Source: Clostridia bacterium (GTDB taxonomy: Bacteria; Bacillota_A; Clostridia; Oscillospirales; CAG-272). From it: a stretch of DNA of 17,096 nucleotides. The position numbers and the translations under genes are program-made. Position 1 is the stretch's first letter. The number at the start of each line of letters is the position of its first letter. The notes under the pieces were generated by a model. It saw nothing but the letters and a program-made list of their open reading frames with translations. It made no database searches and was not told the origin of the DNA. Below are positions 1 through 6,136 of the stretch, piece by piece. The stretch is taken from contig JAFTDQ010000108.1 in assembly GCA_017454075.1 (NCBI GenBank), forward strand, positions 1-17,096, written 5' to 3'.

Positions 1-75
1 AACGCATTTATAATGAGTAGTGATGAGCTTAAATCATAAAAACTTCGATCATTTGTTTCAAATCACTGAAAATTA

Positions 76-101
76 AAAGGACGGGCGATTGCCCGTCCTT
101 T
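76..101. terminator. Rho-independent terminator, 11-bp stem
   Basis: An 11-bp perfect stem (76-86 with 91-101) closes a GATT loop. On the minus strand it is followed by a run of T (about 71-75 and beyond), a good intrinsic terminator for leftward transcription. The plus-strand side has only a short T run, so it would be weaker for rightward transcripts entering from outside the window. Confidence 0.75.
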
Positions 102-187
102 GAATTATAAAACAAATGACGCCCTCTCAGGCGCGCAGAAACCAGGCCTTCCGACAGCGAAAAGACCGGAATTACAGCGCCCGACTC

Positions 188-196
188 ATTATAACA
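188..196 (-). promoter_or_regulatory. Candidate extended -10 promoter (leftward)
   Basis: On the minus strand the bases read TGTTATAAT, a perfect extended -10 (TGnTATAAT). No good -35 is visible 17 bases upstream, because that position falls inside the pduL terminator hairpin. A start near 181 would give a transcript of about 110 nt ending at the hairpin at 76-101. There is no convincing reading frame in between. This is an inference from motifs only. Confidence 0.35.
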
Positions 197-206
197 GCTG
201 AATACT

Positions 207-239
207 GAAAACCGGCTCCGCCGAGGCGGGGCCGGTTTG
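207..239 (-). terminator. Terminator downstream of pduL
   Basis: GC-rich hairpin: 209-216 pairs with 231-238, the stem continues inward through 217-221/226-230 with one T-G pair, and the loop is at about 222-225. It begins about 15 bases after the pduL stop. On the minus strand the stem ends in a TTTT run. It marks the end of the rhamnosidase-pduL transcription unit. Confidence 0.75.
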
Positions 240-252
240 GTTTTCATTCCGA

Positions 253-822
253 TTATTTGATTATTTCACCGTAGCAGAGACCGAAGGCGGCTGCTGCGTT
301 CGATTCGTCGGTGTCGATGTGAGCCGCGGTCGCAAACTTCGGGCTGACTCTTATAACGACGTCGCCGAACACGAGCGAGCGCCCGTCGGAATCGATTTTG
401 AGCGAAACGATATCCTTGTCGGAGACGCCCTCCGCTGCTGCGTCCTCCGGTGTCATATGGATATGGCGCTTTGCGATGATTACGCCGTGATCGAGCTCGA
501 GCTCTCCGCAGGGACCGACGAGTTTGCATCCCGGAGTTCCTTCAAGGTCGCCGCTCTCCCTTACGGGCGCCGTAATGCCGAGCGTCCGGGCGTCGGTAAA
601 CGACAGTTCTACCTGAGACTCCCTGCGCGTCGGGCCGAGAATGCTGACGCCGACAATGGGCTTTTTAGGGCCGATGATAGTGAGGCGCTCTTCGCAGGCG
701 AACTGCCCGGGCTGGCTCAGATCTTTTTTCTTTGTGAGGGTCGCGCCTTCTCCGAAGAGGATCGCGACGTGCTCTTCTGTCAGATGGATGTGTCTTGCCG
801 ACGTTTCAACTAAAACTTTCAT
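253..822 (-). CDS. pduL: Phosphate propanoyltransferase (PduL-type phosphotransacylase)
   Basis: This is a 189-residue protein that interconverts acyl-CoA plus phosphate with acyl phosphate plus CoA (propionyl- or acetyl-CoA). PduL is unrelated to classical Pta and binds zinc. The family shows as two copies of a His motif, ARHIHL (H11, H13) and KRHIHM (H120, H122), with the AAHIDTDE segment (H168) near the C-terminus and the GPTRRESQVELS stretch (about 63-74). The protein starts directly in the first beta-barrel, without the roughly 20-residue encapsulation helix that targets PduL into bacterial microcompartments, so a cytosolic enzyme is expected. The start is supported by a GAAAGG ribosome site about nine bases upstream. 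The gene lies 17 bases after the GH78 rhamnosidase stop and is followed by a strong terminator. Rhamnose degradation through 1,2-propanediol would supply propionyl-CoA, but it could equally be the cell's acetate-forming phosphotransacetylase. Family assignment is firm; the physiological substrate is not. Confidence 0.93.
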   Translation of the reverse strand: MKVLVETSARHIHLTEEHVAILFGEGATLTKKKDLSQPGQFACEERLTIIGPKKPIVGVSILGPTRRESQVELSFTDARTLGITAPVRESGDLEGTPGCKLVGPCGELELDHGVIIAKRHIHMTPEDAAAEGVSDKDIVSLKIDSDGRSLVFGDVVIRVSPKFATAAHIDTDESNAAAAFGLCYGEIIK

Positions 823-839
823 GATGATAAACCTTTCTT

Positions 840-3314
840 TTACGCCTTGACAGGATCGTTTATTGTTACTGTATAATTGCCGTATCCGAGCTCGAATACG
901 GCGCGCTCGCCCTCGCGGCGGAAGCCGCAGAGTTCATCGGCTTCAATATCAGCGCCGTTAAATATCATTCTTCCGTCGGGGCAGATGAGTCCGACGGTCG
1001 CCCGGGTATCCTTCGGGACGGTGAATCTGTAAGTAACGTTGTCCCCGTACCTCGTCCATCCGGACGTGATAACTCCCGATGCGGAACGGTAAGTCGCGCA
1101 GGCGGAGTTTATCCGGCGCTGTCCTTCCGGTATTTCGGATGCGGTGCGTTCGTCCGGGGTCGGCCTGAGAAGGAATCCGGCAAATCCCGGAGTTTCTTCT
1201 GCCGGCGTGATGCCGCAGATCCCGCTGTAGAACCACTCAGCGATCGCACCGTACGAATAATGGTTGAACGAGTTCATTTCGACGTTTCCGAAGCCCCGTT
1301 CCCTGGTATAGGAATTCCATCTTTCCCAGACGGTCGTTGCGCCCTGTCGGACGGAATACAGCCAGCTCGGGTCCTTCGTCTGAAGGAGAAGGGAATACAG
1401 ATATTTGTCAAGACCGCATTCCGAGAGCGTCCTTCCCATCATGCCGGTGCCCAGGAACCCGGTCGAGAGCGTGTAATCATTCTCCTTGATTTTTTCGGCA
1501 AGACGGGTGATAAAGGCGTTTTTCAGTTCACCTTCGACAAGTCCGAAGGCGAGCGCGAGTATATAACCCGTCTGCGTGTCCGCCGAGAGCCGATCACCCT
1601 CGACGTATCTCTCTGTCCAGTGCTCTCTGATCTTTCTGAAAAGACCGAGGTAATAAGTTTCTTTTTCGGGCATGCCGAGAAGGCGTGAATATAACGCCAT
1701 GAGCTTCGCGTCATAGGCGTAATAGCTTACGGATACGAAGCGCTTGTCTGTAACGTCGTAGCAAAGCCAGTCGCCGTAGGCGGTGGCGGCGCCTTCCGTC
1801 CCGTATCTTTCAAGAAACTTCATATACCGTTCCATCGACTCGAAATGCTCCGAGATGACGGTTTTGTCGCCGTACATCAGCCAGATGTTGTACGGGACGA
1901 TTATTCCGGCGTCACCCCACGCCGAGTTTGGTTCTTTTCCGAGCAGCACGCGCGGAGCTACGTCGCCGTAAGCCCCGTCAAACCCCTCCTGAGAATCCCT
2001 GAGATCGCCGAGCCACTTGCGCATAAAATCGCGATTGTCACAGAGATACGAGCCGGTGCGGCAGAAGATCTGAGTGTCTCCCGTCCATCCGAGGCGCTCG
2101 TCCCTCTGCGGGCAGTCCGTTGGGATCGACAGATAATTTCCCTTCATTCCCCATACTATGTTCGAATACAGGGCGTTGACCTCCGGATGGTCACAGCTGA
2201 ACGTGCCGGATTCACCGAGAAGGGAACCGATCACTTTACCGCGAACGGATATGATCCTTATATCTTTGTCGCATCTGATCTCCGCGTAGCGGAATCCGTG
2301 GAAGGTGTGCCTGACCTCGAATTTTTCAAGCCCACCCGAGGTAACGAACACGTTTCTCGAAAGCGCGGTGCGGTAGTTTTCAATATACATCGAGCCGCCG
2401 GGACCGTCGTTTCCACGGGATCTGTCACCTGAATCATTGAGCATCTCGGCAAAAAACAGCTCGATTCTTGTTCCCGGTTCGGAGATAACGGTAATCTCCG
2501 GTCTGCCGACCATATTCTGACCGAAATCGAATATGACGGCCTCGCTTCGGGAAAGGTTTTCGGTCTGACATTCTCCCCCGAATTTTCTGCGGGATACGAT
2601 AATCTCGCCGAACGTCGTTCCGTTATCCCTGACTCCGCTGTGCACGGCGGACGATACCGGTTCGAGCTCTCCGGTTACCCCGACCGGCTGCCCTATCATG
2701 GGCGTGATCATGCAGCTGTAATCGGTAAACGGGATCGCCTTTCTCCATTCATGGGCTTCGGGAGTGACGGAAGCGTGCGGGATGCGCGCGTCGAGATATT
2801 CTCCCTCCCAGATCTCGGCGGTAAGCACAGGCCCGCAGACCGTGCTGTCCCAAGTTCCGTCCGTTGCGACGATCTCTTTCGTGCCGTCGGAATAAACGAT
2901 CTCGATCTCACCGCAGAAAGCGCAGGGCTTGTAGCCGTAAACGCCGAAGCTGATCCTCCCGGACCACCATCCTCCGGAGACTTCGGCGACGAAGAGATTG
3001 TTTTCCCTGACAAGCTCGGTTACGTCGTATTCGTTTTCAAATACCCTGCTGTGATAGTCTGTCCATCCGGGCTTCAGCTCGTCGTTTCCTATCTCGGCTC
3101 CGTTCAGGTACATAACGTAAACTCCGAGCGCAGTCGAGCGCACAACGGCGCGGACTATTTCACGGCTCCTTGTCCGGAACTCTTTTTTCAGGGTAAGGAT
3201 ACCCGGTCCCGGCTCGAGCGTGAGACCGTAATTGTTTTTGTACGATGAGTCCCAGAAGCTCGATTTGTTCTCTGTCCGGCTTTCCCTGTCTGTGATAAAA
3301 ATGCCTTTTTCCAT
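840..3314 (-). CDS. GH78 alpha-L-rhamnosidase
   Basis: An 824-residue glycoside hydrolase that removes terminal alpha-L-rhamnose from glycans or plant glycosides. N-terminal beta-sandwich domains (about 1-360) include the carbohydrate-binding-like part with GGWWSGRISF at 114-123. The (alpha/alpha)6 barrel follows, with the family signature TDCPQRDERLGWTGD at 399-413, where E406 is the expected general acid. GATTVWERWNSY (658-669) and MNSFNHYSYGAIAEWFY (680-696) line the sugar site in this family. A C-terminal beta domain runs from about 720. Length is normal for bacterial GH78. There is no signal peptide, so the enzyme is probably intracellular and acts on imported oligosaccharides or glycosides. 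The Shine-Dalgarno signal is poor: the nearest AAAGG lies about 22 bases upstream, next to a small AAGGTT/AACCTT hairpin, so expression may be low or structure-dependent. pduL follows 17 bases downstream. Exact linkage specificity cannot be read from sequence. Confidence 0.93.
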   Translation of the reverse strand: MEKGIFITDRESRTENKSSFWDSSYKNNYGLTLEPGPGILTLKKEFRTRSREIVRAVVRSTALGVYVMYLNGAEIGNDELKPGWTDYHSRVFENEYDVTELVRENNLFVAEVSGGWWSGRISFGVYGYKPCAFCGEIEIVYSDGTKEIVATDGTWDSTVCGPVLTAEIWEGEYLDARIPHASVTPEAHEWRKAIPFTDYSCMITPMIGQPVGVTGELEPVSSAVHSGVRDNGTTFGEIIVSRRKFGGECQTENLSRSEAVIFDFGQNMVGRPEITVISEPGTRIELFFAEMLNDSGDRSRGNDGPGGSMYIENYRTALSRNVFVTSGGLEKFEVRHTFHGFRYAEIRCDKDIRIISVRGKVIGSLLGESGTFSCDHPEVNALYSNIVWGMKGNYLSIPTDCPQRDERLGWTGDTQIFCRTGSYLCDNRDFMRKWLGDLRDSQEGFDGAYGDVAPRVLLGKEPNSAWGDAGIIVPYNIWLMYGDKTVISEHFESMERYMKFLERYGTEGAATAYGDWLCYDVTDKRFVSVSYYAYDAKLMALYSRLLGMPEKETYYLGLFRKIREHWTERYVEGDRLSADTQTGYILALAFGLVEGELKNAFITRLAEKIKENDYTLSTGFLGTGMMGRTLSECGLDKYLYSLLLQTKDPSWLYSVRQGATTVWERWNSYTRERGFGNVEMNSFNHYSYGAIAEWFYSGICGITPAEETPGFAGFLLRPTPDERTASEIPEGQRRINSACATYRSASGVITSGWTRYGDNVTYRFTVPKDTRATVGLICPDGRMIFNGADIEADELCGFRREGERAVFELGYGNYTVTINDPVKA

Positions 3315-3343
3315 CTGAATAAGGTTAAAACCTTTCTGTTTCT

Positions 3344-3367
3344 GACGCCCGCGAAAGCAAAGGCGTC
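3344..3367. repeat. Inverted repeat upstream of the rhamnosidase
   Basis: GACGCC (3344-3349) and GGCGTC (3362-3367) form a 6-bp inverted repeat with a 12-base spacer, 30-53 bases upstream of the rhamnosidase start. It could be an operator or an mRNA hairpin. I found no clear promoter in the 76-base gap between the SPFH gene's terminator and the rhamnosidase. Confidence 0.3.
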
Positions 3368-3389
3368 AATTTCCGCTTTTTCTCAAAGA

Positions 3390-3414
3390 GGAGGCATCAC
3401 AGGGTGATGCCTCC
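3390..3414 (-). terminator. Hairpin terminator after SPFH gene
   Basis: An 11-bp perfect stem (3390-3400 with 3404-3414) closes a 3-base loop and begins about 24 bases after the SPFH stop. The minus-strand tail is CTCTTTGAG, a weak U tract, so termination may be incomplete and the rhamnosidase could be read through from the promoter at 4707-4735. Confidence 0.55.
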
Positions 3415-3437
3415 CGCATTATGTTTTGTGACGTCTG

Positions 3438-4646
3438 TCAAACGGGCTTTTTCGCTCCGCAGTTGGGGCAGAAATTGCCTTCTACGGTATTGCCGCATTC
3501 GGGGCAGACCCAGGCGCCTGCGGGAGCGGGCTTTTTCGCTCCGCAGTTCTGGCAGAAGTTTCCGACCACGGTCTTTCCGCATTCCGGGCAGACACAACTG
3601 TCGGCGGCGGGCTGAGCGGGCTGCTGCGGAGCCTGCTGATTGTTCTGTCCGTTGAAGAACTGACCGACGGTGTTCATGCCGGTGTTCATAGCCATTCCCA
3701 TTCCGACGAAACCGTTCATGGCGCCTCCTTCATTGGCAGCGGCTGTCCTCATGGCGTCGGTCATACCGCCGACGATACGGGCGCCTGCCGTGGCGGGATT
3801 TATCGTCATCGCGTTTTCTTCCCACTCGGTGATCTTCTTTCTCTGCTCCTCGGGGATCGAAGGAACGCCCATGTTCATCGAATAAACTTCGATACCGCGC
3901 TTGCCCCAATCGGATTTCAGTTCCTCATTGAGAGCGTCGCGGAGTTCTTTGGTATGAGCCGGGATCTGATCGTAATAAACCCCGTTTGCCGAAAGAACGG
4001 CGAGCGCCGGCTGAAGCGCCTGAACAAGCTCCGCCTTGAGCATCGTGTCGATCTGTGATCTGTCGTATCTGTCCGCGACGTTTCCGCTGACGTTGGTGTA
4101 GAACAGAATGGGGTCAACGAGTTTGTAGGAATAAACTCCGTTGCAGCGGAGATCTACCGAGAGCTTGTACCCGAGCTGTTCGTTTATGACGACCTTGAAG
4201 GGAACAGGGTTGGCAGTTCCGAACTTGTTGCCGGTGATTTCCTTGGTGTTGAAGTAATAGATCCTCTGATCCTTACCCGTGTCGCCGCCGTACGTAAAAC
4301 GCTTGCCGATCGTTTTGAAGGTCTCGATTATGCTCTTGCCGAGACTGCCGGCAAAAATCGAAGGCTCGGACGACGTGTCGTACGTGAACTCTCCGGGTTC
4401 AGCGCAGAACTCGACAACCTTGCCCTGATCGACAATAATCATGCACTGACCGTCGGCAACGGCGATTCCGGAGCCGTTTGAGATAATGTTGTCGTTGCCT
4501 TTCGTGTTTGAAGAACGACCGGTTATCCTCTTCTGGCCCTTTTGTACGAGAGTTTCCTCATCAAGTGCGTCACAATAGAAGAATTCTTTCCATTGATCTG
4601 CGAGAGTGCCTCCGAGGGCACCGGCGATTGCTTTGATAAGTCCCAT
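3438..4646 (-). CDS. SPFH/Band-7 domain protein with two C-terminal zinc ribbons (YdjI-like)
   Basis: A 402-residue protein resembling B. subtilis YdjI and the 'virion core protein' SPFH group. The SPFH-like region spans about 20-280 (EEQRKKITEWEENAM at 266-280 is the end of its helical part). A glycine/methionine-rich linker (280-330), a Gln/Pro-rich spacer (334-349) and two rubredoxin-type zinc ribbons follow: C353/C356/C365/C368 and C381/C384/C393/C396. SPFH proteins form membrane-associated oligomeric scaffolds. YdjI homologues have been tied to PspA-type membrane stress complexes, and that role is an inference here. There is no signal peptide and no clear transmembrane helix. The start has an excellent AAAGGAGAT ribosome site. 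The gene has its own promoter and a downstream hairpin, so it is probably largely monocistronic. The two zinc ribbons come from an 84-base tandem duplication (see repeat entry). Confidence 0.85.
   Translation of the reverse strand: MGLIKAIAGALGGTLADQWKEFFYCDALDEETLVQKGQKRITGRSSNTKGNDNIISNGSGIAVADGQCMIIVDQGKVVEFCAEPGEFTYDTSSEPSIFAGSLGKSIIETFKTIGKRFTYGGDTGKDQRIYYFNTKEITGNKFGTANPVPFKVVINEQLGYKLSVDLRCNGVYSYKLVDPILFYTNVSGNVADRYDRSQIDTMLKAELVQALQPALAVLSANGVYYDQIPAHTKELRDALNEELKSDWGKRGIEVYSMNMGVPSIPEEQRKKITEWEENAMTINPATAGARIVGGMTDAMRTAAANEGGAMNGFVGMGMAMNTGMNTVGQFFNGQNNQQAPQQPAQPAADSCVCPECGKTVVGNFCQNCGAKKPAPAGAWVCPECGNTVEGNFCPNCGAKKPV
3443..3610. repeat. 84-bp tandem duplication encoding the twin zinc ribbons
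   Basis: Units 3443-3526 and 3527-3610 align with an exact 84-base (28-codon) period. They share a perfect 22-base block at their left ends (3443-3464 and 3527-3548) and remain similar for most of the rest. The duplication encodes two successive CxxC...CxxC zinc ribbons in the SPFH gene. The near identity suggests recent duplication or gene conversion between the ribbons. Confidence 0.8.
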
Positions 4647-4671
4647 TTTTATCTCCTTTGTTATGTTTGAC

Positions 4672-4691
4672 CGGGGACGAAGCTCGCCCCG
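4672..4691. repeat. Hairpin in the SPFH 5' leader
   Basis: CGGGG (4672-4676 region) pairs with CCCCG (to 4691), with an inner CGA/TCG stem and one bulged base. It lies in the predicted 5' untranslated leader, between the -10 and the ribosome site. On the plus strand it is followed by a TTTTTT run, so it could terminate antisense transcription. On the sense strand it is a leader hairpin of unknown role. Confidence 0.4.
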
Positions 4692-4706
4692 ATTTTTTCT
4701 GATTTA

Positions 4707-4735
4707 ATTATAATATATCGCGGCGTAAAAATCAA
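4707..4735 (-). promoter_or_regulatory. Promoter of the SPFH gene
   Basis: Minus-strand TTGATT (4735-4730), a 17-base spacer and TATAAT (4712-4707) make a near-consensus sigma-A promoter about 60 bases upstream of the SPFH start. A 6-bp inverted repeat (CGGCGT 4721-4726, ACGCCG 4737-4742) brackets the -35 box, as an operator would. Confidence 0.8.
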
Positions 4736-4766
4736 GACGCCGGAAAAAAATAATCGCAGTATCCGT

Positions 4767-5501
4767 TTAATTTTCCTGAAAACCAACGGGTATCTTGCCG
4801 CATGCGATTATTGCCGATCTCGCAAGGGATTCCATCGAGTCGGTGAAACGTCGGTCTCCCGAAAGAACGTCCCGCCTCAAAAGCGAAAGTTCCGTGCATC
4901 CGAGGACGACGGTATCGCATCCCGAGCGGATAAGTTTTTCGGAAACATCTCTGACGCGGTCCGCGTCGGGAGGAAGATTTTTTTTGATCCTTCCGTAAAT
5001 CTGCTCGTTAATCTCCGCCCGGTCATTTTCTGACGGCACGACGACTTTGAGCCCGAGCGGCTCGGCTCGCTTTTCGTACGATCCGGAGCTGATCGTCCCT
5101 TCGGTGGCGAGCAGTCCGATCGTTTTCATCCCCAGAAACGCGCAGCTCGAAAGAGTTTCGTGTATAATATCAAGCATGGGGACACGCGAGCGCCTTGCAA
5201 GCTCGTCATAGAAATAATGCGCGGTATTGCAGGGCATCACGATAATATCAGCGCCGGCTTTTTCGAGCAGCCGAAGCTCCTCAGCCATTACGGGAAGGGG
5301 GTTCTCGGAGGATTTTCCGAGAATAAATGCCGTTCTGTCCGGTGTCGTCGCTCTTCCGGAAATAATTACGTCTATGTGGTCCTGATCCCGGTCGGCAGAG
5401 GTATGCGTTACGAGCAGTTCGTAGAAATATACCGTTGCCATCGGACCGAGTCCGCCGAGTATGCCGAGCGTCTTATTGACTGAAATATCTTTCTTGTTCA
5501 T
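4767..5501 (-). CDS. Aspartate/glutamate racemase family protein
   Basis: A 244-residue PLP-independent amino-acid racemase of the Asp/Glu/hydantoin racemase superfamily (RacX/YgeA-like). The N-terminal LGILGGLGPMAT glycine loop (12-23) and the two catalytic-cysteine motifs MPCNTAH (C91) and LGCTELS (C202) are present, with the spacing of the two-cysteine acid/base pair used for stereoinversion. Length is normal for the family. The product is probably a D-amino acid such as D-aspartate, or a broader set used in the cell wall or released outside. Substrate cannot be decided from sequence. The start overlaps the stop of the upstream DUF2344 gene as ATGA, which implies translational coupling; no good independent ribosome site is seen. 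A T-rich stretch follows the stop, and the SPFH promoter lies in the same 120-base gap. Confidence 0.88.
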   Translation of the reverse strand: MNKKDISVNKTLGILGGLGPMATVYFYELLVTHTSADRDQDHIDVIISGRATTPDRTAFILGKSSENPLPVMAEELRLLEKAGADIIVMPCNTAHYFYDELARRSRVPMLDIIHETLSSCAFLGMKTIGLLATEGTISSGSYEKRAEPLGLKVVVPSENDRAEINEQIYGRIKKNLPPDADRVRDVSEKLIRSGCDTVVLGCTELSLLRRDVLSGDRRFTDSMESLARSAIIACGKIPVGFQEN

Positions 5502-6136
5502 CTGAATAACACCGGATCTCCGTTCTCATCCGACGAGAAAAGCTTTGTCCTGATGATGCCGTATTCGTTCAGTCGGAGCGCCGACGCGACGTATTCCGGG
5601 TTGAGGTAAACGTCGGGTCTCGCCGAAAGGACGCAGCGCAGCGACGTTTTCGCGGGCGATATCGTCACGCTTCGTATCATCGGCTTTATATCCGTGTCGA
5701 CCGTCCCTTTTTTCGTTCTTTTCGGAAGGATTATCTGCTTTTCGAAAATAGGAGCGGGATCAAAAGGCTCGGAAGTTCTGATTTCGTACTCGGCAAATGA
5801 AACGGAGGAGAGGGAACTGTCGGGTCTGTAAGTCTCAAGGACTCTCATCTCGGGAGGGAGCGCTTTGTTAAGTTTTTCGGTGATCACGTCCGTCGGGATA
5901 AGAGCGCCATCCGCCGTGTCGAGACGGAAGTCCATAAATTCGGTCAGAGACTCGGCGCCTATTGACAGCGGAGGGCCGAACGTGATTTTCGGATGGGGAT
6001 TGAATCCCTCGGAATAATGGACCGGAAGCCCGGCGCGGACGAGCACCCTCGTCATCGTCCTGTTCAGATCGAGGTGGGAAATGAACTGCAGAGAACCGGT
6101 CTTCGTGAATTTTATTCTGTACGGTGTGGACACCAT
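5498..6136 (-). CDS. DUF2344 / TIGR03936 radical SAM-associated protein
   Basis: A 212-residue protein of the DUF2344 family, which occurs beside or fused to the TIGR03960 radical SAM protein in Firmicutes and Actinobacteria. The hallmark is near the N-terminus: YRIKFTKTGSLQFISHLDL, then GLPVHYSEGFNPHPKITFGPPLSIG, then a region mentioning sense-poor beta structure to the end. I chose the ATG at 6136 because a GGAGG site sits about eight bases upstream; an in-frame ATG 18 codons earlier (6190) lacks this and would add a basic stretch unlike the family. The gene overlaps the radical SAM gene by 25 bases and shares ATGA with the racemase. The molecular function is unknown. In many genomes the pair precedes an RNase E/G gene and rplU, and a role in RNA or ribosome biology has been suggested on that basis only. 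That neighbour is absent here. Confidence 0.85.
   Translation of the reverse strand: MVSTPYRIKFTKTGSLQFISHLDLNRTMTRVLVRAGLPVHYSEGFNPHPKITFGPPLSIGAESLTEFMDFRLDTADGALIPTDVITEKLNKALPPEMRVLETYRPDSSLSSVSFAEYEIRTSEPFDPAPIFEKQIILPKRTKKGTVDTDIKPMIRSVTISPAKTSLRCVLSARPDVYLNPEYVASALRLNEYGIIRTKLFSSDENGDPVLFR

Noticed and set aside
29..247. A 72-codon minus-strand reading frame beside pduL
   Set aside because: It runs through both terminator hairpins, has no ribosome site and shows no recognisable protein features.
1845..2432. Long plus-strand frame (195 codons) opposite the rhamnosidase
   Set aside because: It is antisense to a clear GH78 coding region and its composition is that of a shadow frame.
4672..4700. 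Plus-strand terminator reading of the leader hairpin and T run
   Set aside because: No plus-strand gene ends here, so I record it only as a hairpin.
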